Source: Amaurobius ferox
Taxonomy: Eukaryota > Arthropoda > Arachnida > Araneae > Amaurobiidae
Assembly: GCA_951213105.1 (NCBI GenBank)
Contig: OX578155.1
Coordinates: 28,288,857 to 28,352,856, forward strand
Direction of reading: 5' to 3'
DNA length: 64,000 nt
In this document: in pieces, positions 56,988-64,000 of the stretch
How the letters are laid out: each line of letters opens with the position of its first letter
Numbering within the stretch: position 1 is the stretch's first letter
Notes under the pieces: model-generated
What the model was told of the DNA's origin: nothing
Databases searched by the model: none
What the model saw: only the letters and a program-made list of their open reading frames with translations
Position numbers and translations under genes: made by a program

Positions 56988-57924
56988 TATGTATACATAA
57001 TGTATAAAAGGATAGTACTGTGACGGGGTCGAAAATTCGAATTCGAGTTTTCGACGGGAGACCACGTTTCAAGCATCACTGATCACGAATCAAACATTTT
57101 CGAAGTGATGTCTGTGTGTGTGTGTGTGTGAAAGTATGTGAATGTGTGTCAGTGAGTCTATGGAGATGATAACTGACGAACGAATGGACGGATTTGAACG
57201 AAATTTGGTGCAAAAATCACAATCCGTTAACACTGGAAGCCTATTGTTTTTAAACGTAATCGAATGTTCAGAATCCCCCTAAATTTTCAAGTGAAATTTT
57301 GAAAAAATCAAAACCGCTAATAAAGTTACGCAAATAGACATTTCTTATGTAATTTTTCATTAGACGATTAACAAAATATAAACGATTAACGATTAACATA
57401 AACGATTAACATAAATTTTAGAACTCTAACATGAACCGTTCTCGAGATATTGCACATTTTTAAAAACAATTATCAAAAAGTCATATAAAATAAAAAAAAT
57501 ATATTTCCTATTGAGAAACATGTTCACTTTTCATATGTAATACCATGCGATAAATTTGGTGACATCATTCTCGTCGATCTAGCTCGTTCCATTCATGAGA
57601 AAAGATACTTCGAGTAATATTTTTGGATTTGAACGTCAATAGTCATTTATCTGCTATAAGAATAACTTATTTCTCCGTCAGTATAGCTTGGCGAGATTTT
57701 GGCGATGAATTTGGCTGAATGGCGCCAACTTGGCGACTTTTTGAAATGTCAAATTAACGAAAATCTCGCCAAATAAATTAAAATGACGCTAAATCAATGA
57801 AAATGACGACTAATTGTCGAAAATTCAATATCTTGGAAAGAATATAAGTATCTACAATACGAAAAACCTATTTTTTTTCACTGTAAAAGTAGTAAATTCA
57901 TTGCATTATATAAGGAAAGTCATG
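56988..57924 (-). repeat. Dispersed repeat A, copy 2 (inverted)
   Basis: The reverse complement of 40403-41314, about 930 bp, with a GT microsatellite (57111-57130) mirroring the CA run of copy 1. It starts exactly at the right edge of the 53478-56985 region. The right terminus is tatataaggaaagtcatg. Confidence 0.65.
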
Positions 57925-58057
57925 TGTTGCCCACATCAGATTTTTTATATAATACAACTCACAAAATCAATCTCCTTTTATTAGTCATGCATTAATTAGA
58001 TTGTCAAAGAGAAACATTGTTCTTTGCAACATTCAAGTTGTTAAGTTCAATTTAAAA

Positions 58058-59195
58058 TTCACAATCATGTGCAAATTCCTATAATATATTAAATGACATT
58101 GTTAATCAAAATATTCTATTAAAATATTTAATTTAATGCTCCTAAAAAGAAGTTTAAGAATATCTGTTCTCGCTATACAAAATTATCTTCACCAGCAGAT
58201 CTGAAGAATAAAATGTCCTGGTCTTGTTTGTAAACATATTTACAAAATATATGAAGTGGAATAAGTATGTGCAAAATAAAAAAGATAAAACTGTATAGGA
58301 CCCATACTACAACTTATGAGTTTCTAAAATCTTTACCAAAATAAAACAGATGACGTAATAAATTGAAAATATCAATAATTCCGTAATCTTAAAACCTTAA
58401 GGCCGTAATTGATTCCAATATATGCCAAAATATGTGCTAATATACATGTACTGCTTATATTCTCATAGAGTAGAAGCAGCAGCGTATGCTTGGGGGGGGG
58501 GCAGGCCCTCCTACTTTACAAGGCTTTTAATTATTATGTGTATTTTTCATTTAAAATAACCCTGGCATAAGCAAATGCTACATATGCCGTAAAAAACTAA
58601 TAATGCCGTAAAAAACAGTTGCCCCCCCCCCCACACACTTTCTAGTCAGGATAAGCCACTGAGTAGAAGATATACCCATGCATTTGTAGAAGATTACTCG
58701 GTACTAAGTACAATATATGGGTTTCAAAAATTTTTGCAAAAATAAAACAATGACATAATAAACTGAAAATATCAATAATAATAATGTTTAAAGCTGAAGA
58801 CCATAATTGATATAATCTAGTCAAAAATGCTATATCGGTGAAATTTATTTTATATATATATCTTTATTATTTAAATCGGAAAGGATTTAATAAAAATCAG
58901 CTGCCGTATAAACAAATTGGTTTTAAATTTGTTGCTAACCGACATGATAAAATTTTCTTCAAATAAATTGGTGGAAAAAATATCATCTGCTAAATGCTAT
59001 ATGAAAGGTTTAATTGTTCGTTTTTAATTAATATCTGGGCAATCCCTGGTCTTAGAAACTCAAAACATGGACTAAATTTTAAGTCAGGATATTTCAAGGC
59101 TATCTACAAAATTTCATTTAAATTCGGTTTAGTTGTTCTCCCATGATAATGAGACACACATACAGACAGGTTTTCAATTTTATTTATATAGATTT
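58058..59195 (+). repeat. Dispersed repeat B, copy 2
   Basis: Same orientation as 41676-42660, and again lying immediately after repeat A. It is interrupted by the MITE at 58477-58661, which explains its extra length. Confidence 0.65.
58477..58661. mobile_element. hAT-like MITE, 185 bp, poly-G/poly-C rich
   Basis: Ends CAGCAGCGTATGC and GGATAAGCCACTG. The perfect 8-bp duplication agtagaag flanks it (58469-58476 and 58662-58669). The interior matches 56595-56760 (tgtatttttcatttaaaata). Copy 1 of repeat B (about 42101-42130) is the paralogous uninterrupted site. Confidence 0.9.
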
Positions 59196-59300
59196 AGAGA
59201 AATAGATTGAAAATAAGCAAAATGAGTAAACTTGCATTATATCTATTAAAAGTCTACATTTGGATAATTTTAATCCAGAATCAGTCATTCATAAATGATA

Positions 59301-59341
59301 TGTTTCAGCTGACAAATGTAAATACATTGTCAGCTGAAACA
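59301..59341. repeat. Perfect hairpin
   Basis: Arms TGTTTCAGCTGACAA and TTGTCAGCTGAAACA are separated by about 11 nt. It sits between direct and inverted copies of repeat B, possibly the centre of a foldback rearrangement. Confidence 0.7.
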
Positions 59342-59351
59342 TTAAGCAGAC

Positions 59352-59700
59352 CATATTTCTTCCACCAATTTATTTGAAGAAAATTATGTTATGTCACTTA
59401 GCAATGGATTTAAATCCAATGTGTTTATGCAGCAGAAGAGTTTTATTAAATCTTTTATCCGATTTAAACAATAAAGATATGTATACGTATGAAATAAATT
59501 TCATTGATATTGCATTTTTGACTAGATTATATCAATTACGGTCATTATTATTATTGATATTTTTGGGGCTTATTGATAGTTTCAATTTATTATGTCATTG
59601 TTTTATTTTGGCAAAAATTGTTGTAACTTATAGTACGTAGTACGGAAAATCTTCCACAAATGCCTGGGTATATCTTCTAATCTATGAGAATATGTTATAT
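59352..59700 (-). repeat. Dispersed repeat B, partial inverted copy
   Basis: The reverse complement of the middle of repeat B (ccaccaatttatttgaagaa, gaaataaatttcattgatat). The open frame 59374-59640 is antisense noise of the repeat. Confidence 0.65.
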
Positions 59701-60195
59701 CTTGCATTCATCTTACAAAGGTAACATTTTAAAATCTCATGCATTTCATCCATTCTTTGTATTTTTATGTGAAACTATTTTATTTTATTCACCAATAAAT
59801 AAAACTTATTGAAATAGAAGTTATGAAAATGCGAACATACCAAAATAATTTTGAAAATCTTTATCATGTTTTATTTCTTCCATGCCATGAACAGTGATTT
59901 AAAATCATCCGACTTCAGTGCTGTAAAATTACAATTTTTTTCTTTACCAACATAATTTGTTTTTTCAGCAGCTGTTGAATATTTTTTTTTATGTCTGTAA
60001 AAGGTAGATTAACTGGAAAAGATATTTTTGCAATTGCACATTTTAGAAAACTTTTCCGTTTTCTGCGAGTTTTTGGCTTGTGAAGTGTTTGGTCCATCCT
60101 TAAGCTTTGGATCAGTAATCATGTTTCTCAAAAAGAAAAAATTCACGAAACTTAAATTTGCCGCGAAAGCTAAATAAAAACTCCGCTAACCAGAA
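59700..60195. other. AT-rich stretch, no supported gene
   Basis: A minus-strand frame at 59915-60097 is Lys-rich and unconvincing. No other signal was seen. Confidence 0.4.
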
Positions 60196-60204
60196 TCAAC
60201 GTGT

Positions 60205-60300
60205 ACCCTACGTCATCAGTTCGTCAATCGCATCATCGTCAGTAGTGGTTCCTTGTTGGTCGAATCGGAGTGTGACCGGTGCTATTTATCCGCAGCCATA
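60205..60300 (+). promoter_or_regulatory. Promoter-like module, diverged copy
   Basis: It contains TTGGTCG, GGAGTGTGACCGGTGCTATT and TATCCGC, matching the right half of the module at 60770-60895. An ACGTCA half CRE occurs at 60209. No downstream open frame was identified. Confidence 0.35.
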
Positions 60301-60769
60301 GAGTTTCGTCCAGAACAGAGCACCAGGCGCGAAGCGCCTTTAATCTCCAATCTCTAGGTGTGGTTCTTATCTTCATACTGTGACATTATTTCATTGGTCC
60401 ATAGTTGGAGGTTCGAGGTTTTAGATTTACTATTTTTATTATTTGTCCTAGCTCCTAGTGTGGCAGTTTGTTGCACATTAAGAGTTTAAGCAGTTTGGGG
60501 GGGGTTGATGCAGATCTGAGGGTAACCTAGCATTTTAGCAGTTTAGGATTTTAAACATTTTGTAGAAAACCAAAGATCGCGAGTTTTCTTTAATATCAAC
60601 TGATTAAGGTGGGACGTTCCTAGTACCGAATATCAAAGTTAAGTACCGAGCGGGGTCTCTTACGAGATTTAGCCTTGCGATGATCATAGTCATGCAGATT
60701 AAATAATAGTTCATTTGGGACAGATGGCAGATTTTTGTAGAATTTAAGCGGTATTTATCCGCTCATTTA

Positions 60770-60975
60770 TAAACTACAATCTCCGTGCACAGGCGCAGTT
60801 CTTTGAAGCTACTATTGGTCGTCGACATTGACATCGGGTGACGTCACATCATGACGTCAGAGTGGGTCCGGTGCTATTTATCGGCTCTCTCTTAGTAACA
60901 AGCCTTAGCAACGCTTGCTGGTAGTCAAACAACTCATAGATAGCCGTTGCTAGACACGTTATACGTTGCTTCAAA
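60770..60975 (+). promoter_or_regulatory. CRE-bearing promoter of the SWIM-type exon
   Basis: ATTGGT (an inverted CCAAT box) is followed by two perfect 8-bp CRE palindromes TGACGTCA (about 60839-60846 and 60852-60859), then TATA-like CTATTTATC near 60880. A palindrome-like AGCAACGCTTGCT (RFX/X-box-like) follows at about 60908-60920. The exon ATG is at 61005. The right-hand convergent gene has the same CRE and AGCAAC-palindrome modules. Confidence 0.55.
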
Positions 60976-61004
60976 AATATTAATTTAAACTTTAAGTAAT
61001 AATT

Positions 61005-61310
61005 ATGTCATTTAAATATTTTCAGGATATGGATGATCGAGCTAAAGCACGATATTTACTAAAAATTGCATCAATAGGAAGCAAAGATCCTTATTTAATG
61101 TGTAAAAGTGAATTTTCATCATGTGCATCAGATTTTCCAAAACTTAGTTATTTCAATATGGTGAACTACTTAGTTTTCGGGAAAAGTGCATATATGTCCG
61201 ACGAATTTAAGGCATTTAAAAGTCTAGAAGCTTTTAATCAGTTTGCTTGTGGCTGGATGAAAGATGTATACACAGTCAAGATCTCAGGATTATGCCTCGT
61301 AATTGAAAAG
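61005..61310 (+). CDS. First exon of SWIM/YqaJ-type protein (partial)
   Basis: About 102 codons starting MSFKYFQDMDDRAKARYLLK, with YFNMVNYLVFGKSAY and SLEAFNQFACGWMKDVYTVK, ending GLCLVIEK at a strong splice donor (AAAG/gtaagagt). The NYLVF-SAY and LEAxNQF-CGWxKDV pattern recalls the segment before the SWIM zinc finger in a SWIM/YqaJ-nuclease protein family carried by eukaryotic ISL2EU-type transposons. Neither the SWIM finger nor the YqaJ domain follows in the remaining 300 bp before the opposing exon. It is therefore a fragment. Assignment is from memory of the family. Confidence 0.5.
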
Positions 61311-61604
61311 GTAAGAGTACATGCTAGTTTATATTTATTTTGATGATGATTTTTAGATTGATATTGTATTTTTTCATATTTTATTCATATATTTTAAACC
61401 ATAATGAAAGAATTTATGACACCTTCTTTCACTGAAGCATATTATTTAAATCTAAAATTTATATATATATATGTAAGCACAAATGTTGAAAAATATGAAA
61501 AGTGTTTCTATGAAATTTGTCTCGTACACTTTATTGGGGGGGGGGGGGCGGGGATAAGTTTTGTGATACTTTTGTACTTATTATTTTTTATGATTGTGTA
61601 GATT

Positions 61605-61823
61605 TTATGTGATATTGAGAATAAAGTGATCTCCGCATACTCTTAGCCATTGTTTCTTATTTTCAGCTCTTTTGATGGCCGATACCCACTTCTCCCGGCG
61701 CTCTTCACTAAAACGTCTTCTTGACTCATTTCCATTAATTAATACAGCAGGGAGTATAAAAAAAGATTTGCTGTCTCGATCAGAACGATTTCCGCATTTG
61801 AAAACACCACAAGCGGTAGGCAT
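61605..61823 (-). CDS. First exon with THAP zinc finger (partial)
   Basis: From ATG 61823: MPTACGVFKCGNRSDRD, then FFILPAVL, EKWVSAIKRAENKKQWLRVC and GDHFI. The C-x4-C, FF-LP, W-x2-AI-R and C-x2-H spacing are the C2CH signature of a THAP DNA-binding domain. The AVPTF end box is missing: reading continues four residues (LNIT) and stops. THAP domains open the transposases of several eukaryotic DNA transposons, including ISL2EU, P and Kolobok. No catalytic domain is present here, so this is a truncated gene. An upstream in-frame ATG at 61859 exists but adds a hydrophobic, unlikely extension. Confidence 0.65.
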   Translation of the reverse strand: MPTACGVFKCGNRSDRDSKSFFILPAVLINGNESRRRFSEERREKWVSAIKRAENKKQWLRVCGDHFILNIT

Positions 61824-61859
61824 AATGACAAATATAAAATTTTGTAACACTATACACAC

Positions 61860-61985
61860 CAGTATGTCTACAAATGACTCAAAGGCAAAGCATACAATAT
61901 ATGACTACCAGCAACGGTTGCTAGGTGGCAGCTTGGCGATGTGACGTCAGGTGAAAAAGCTCTATATAAGTAACTTTTTCAAAAG
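61860..61985 (-). promoter_or_regulatory. CRE-bearing promoter of the THAP exon
   Basis: On the minus strand: TATA-like CTTATATAGAGC (about 61963-61974), a perfect CRE TGACGTCA (about 61942-61949), and the exact palindrome AGCAACCGTTGCT (about 61909-61921) followed by GGTAGTCA. The last block is shared with 60908-60930. The spacing suits a Pol II start about 100 bp before the ATG. Confidence 0.55.
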
Positions 61986-61999
61986 TAAATTATTTTAGA

Positions 62000-64000
62000 T
62001 GTCAGATCTTTTTAATCATCAAATTCTTGTAAATTTAAATCAAAATAAAATATATTAAGAGAGATACCTTAACTAATTTCCTTTTCAGCATTTTAAACAA
62101 TACTAGAAAATATACATAATACTAGAAAATGCACCCGGCATTGTCCGAGAGTCATGGCATAGTGTACTCATGCAACAGTTTATTTATTTATTTATTTTTT
62201 AAACGGGCATATTATTAAAATGCTCTTTGGTTTTCAATAATGTGCTATAAGTTCTGATGAATGAAATTTAAAAACACTTTAATAATACACCCGCTTATAA
62301 TACAGGCCACAAATGATGCCTATTCAGACAAAATACTGCAAAAAGTTACAAAAGCTTTATACGTAAATAAGTCAGGATCGAATTAAAATAAATGTATCAA
62401 GCACATCTATAGTGATGACTTACTGTGATATTTGGTTTGTATTTTTGCATCGAATATTAGACAATATCTTAAGATTCACAGTAAAAAATATTACATATAT
62501 AACATATACTTATGCAGATACCTAACTGAGTAAATCATACAAAATACTTCAAAATATAAAATGTAATACATAAGATTAAAGATAAAGTTATTTCTCTATT
62601 TAGCATATGCATAATAATTTAGCAACAGTTTCAATATAATAACAACAGTTTATAAATTTCGCTTGTAATTCTAAATCTTTTATCAGTTGCTTAGCCTCCC
62701 TAGTCAAAAATCTCATGCTATGCTACTGAATTGCAGATAAATTTAAATGAAATTATCTTTTACAATAAGAAATTAATGCTTTATGCAATGTACACTGTAT
62801 TGGCAAGTGAAAATTTTTTGGTGAGTGAACTCGAAGCTGAAATTTTTTATCATGCTATATATATTAAAATTAAAAATACATAATAAATACGGATAAAGTA
62901 TTCATGGCTATCAACTGAGCAGGGAAAAAGACCCAAAAGGTTTGGGGACAAGGATTGCATAAACAGTTTATGAATAAAAAGCAATAACTTGTAAAATAGG
63001 GAGTAGTAGAGTGCTTGCACATTTGTTACAAAGGGTCCTAAAAACTTTGTCGGCAGCAGTGAAATTATTTCTAATGGTTGGATAACCTTATCTTAATATC
63101 CTGTTTAGAACAGATGTCATGATTATGTTCCCCGCATACATAGTATTATATATAGGGATAGTTCTGTAATGGGGTCGAATGTTTTAAATTTGAGTTTTCG
63201 ATGGAATAGCACATTTAAAAGTTTAATGCGCGATACAAGAAAATCAGTGTAAAATATTACCACAAAAAATTCATGAACACAGACTGCATGATACTTTAAA
63301 ATACTCATAAAAAGGTATACAAATCTACTATAAACAATACAATAGTATACTATATTGATGAAAAAGCTTTATATTTGATTACACAATTTCAGAGCATGAT
63401 CTCTAGTCATCAAAAAACCCACTAAGAAATCCAACTACTATGTTCAGGTTTCTAATATACGCTAAACAATAGAGTTAGATCACTAGGATTTAGCTATATG
63501 ACTACCGCTATTAGTGCTTCAAGTACCATGGCAAACAAAGTAGAGCTATAATACACTCCAAATTCACATTGGCTGTCACAAACTTCTAAAATCTCATTCA
63601 AAAGGAAAAAACAAAAAAAATGTCTGTTATCATACAAAATCTCTGAACAATAAATACACGGAAGCTCGGCATAAATAAAATTGAAGGTAAATAATTTAGA
63701 CAAACAATATTTTGATGTAGGAATTCGATGTTACGTGCTATAAACATTAAGTTAAAACCGATACAAAAATATACGATTTACAGATAGAAATTACGTAAAC
63801 CAATAACGTATACATAGAAAGACATATAAACCTTTAAAAAGTTATAAAATGCAAATATATAATAAACGAAAAATTGCAAAATACACTACATCTCTTTACG
63901 TATTATAAGCATTGACGTTAAGGCTTAACAGACGATGCAAGGAAAATGCATCATTTATTGCAAAAGTTATCAAAAAAAATAATTTCTTTTACTGGCGGCG
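62000..64000. other. AT-rich end region with element scraps
   Basis: It holds a repeat B edge word (ctagaaaatgcaccc, 62123-62137) and a terminal fragment of repeat A (about 63145-63240, gatagttctgtaatggggtc). No gene was supported. Confidence 0.5.

Noticed and set aside
61605..61823. THAP exon as part of a host THAP gene
   Set aside because: Its pairing with a SWIM-type exon and shared promoter modules fits a transposon better. A host gene cannot be excluded without transcripts.

Overview
This is an AT-rich animal nuclear segment made almost entirely of repeats. No complete host gene is visible. The mixture of jockey-like and I-like LINEs, 5S rRNA-headed and tRNA-headed SINEs, a DUF4817-type mariner relative, a piggyBac element, hAT-like and piggyBac-like non-autonomous elements, and a C2H2 finger array with repeated CEMCQKAFSQKS units points to an arthropod, most likely a spider. 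That assignment rests on remembered family resemblance, not on a search.

Layout. 0-5 kb: a decayed hAT-like transposase (minus), a 780-bp internally deleted mariner-like element with TA duplications, and two 5S-derived SINE copies sharing one target site. 5-9.2 kb: AT-rich, almost empty. 9.2-14.1 kb: two I-like LINE copies in tandem, the first 5'-truncated (RT plus RNase H), the second reduced to ORF1 plus 3' end. 14-22.7 kb: intergenic sequence with several non-autonomous DNA elements, most bounded by clean target-site duplications, one tRNA-headed SINE and a five-unit tandem repeat. 22.7-31.7 kb: a full-length 5S SINE, a dead Tc1-like transposase, three further SINE copies and a LINE C-terminal relic. 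32-34.5 kb: a diverged tandem repeat split by a 1405-bp hAT-like element with a perfect 8-bp duplication. 36.4-36.8 kb: LINE 3' fragment inside an 18-bp minisatellite. 37.77-40.14 kb: a nearly complete, mutated piggyBac element. 40.4-42.7 kb: two long dispersed repeats (A and B) that recur at 57.0-59.7 kb. 43.6-46 kb: a C2H2 zinc-finger array (minus), half intact and half decayed. 47.9-53 kb: an almost complete jockey-like LINE with an intact ORF2. 53.5-57 kb: a roughly 461-bp tandem array and a 166-bp hAT-like element, between short inverted repeats. 60.2-62 kb: two convergent first exons (SWIM/YqaJ-type on plus, THAP on minus), each behind a related CRE-bearing promoter, best explained as an internally deleted ISL2EU-like transposon.

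The strongest signal is modular retroposition. The 5S-headed SINE carries a degenerate tRNA-like segment behind its 5S head, then a core domain and a 3' tail. The tRNA-headed SINEs share that core. Tiny 53-64-bp inserts with their own target-site duplications look like the tail alone. A separate class II tRNA SINE and a LINE 3' fragment end in the same CAA repeat, which suggests one LINE machinery mobilises several families.
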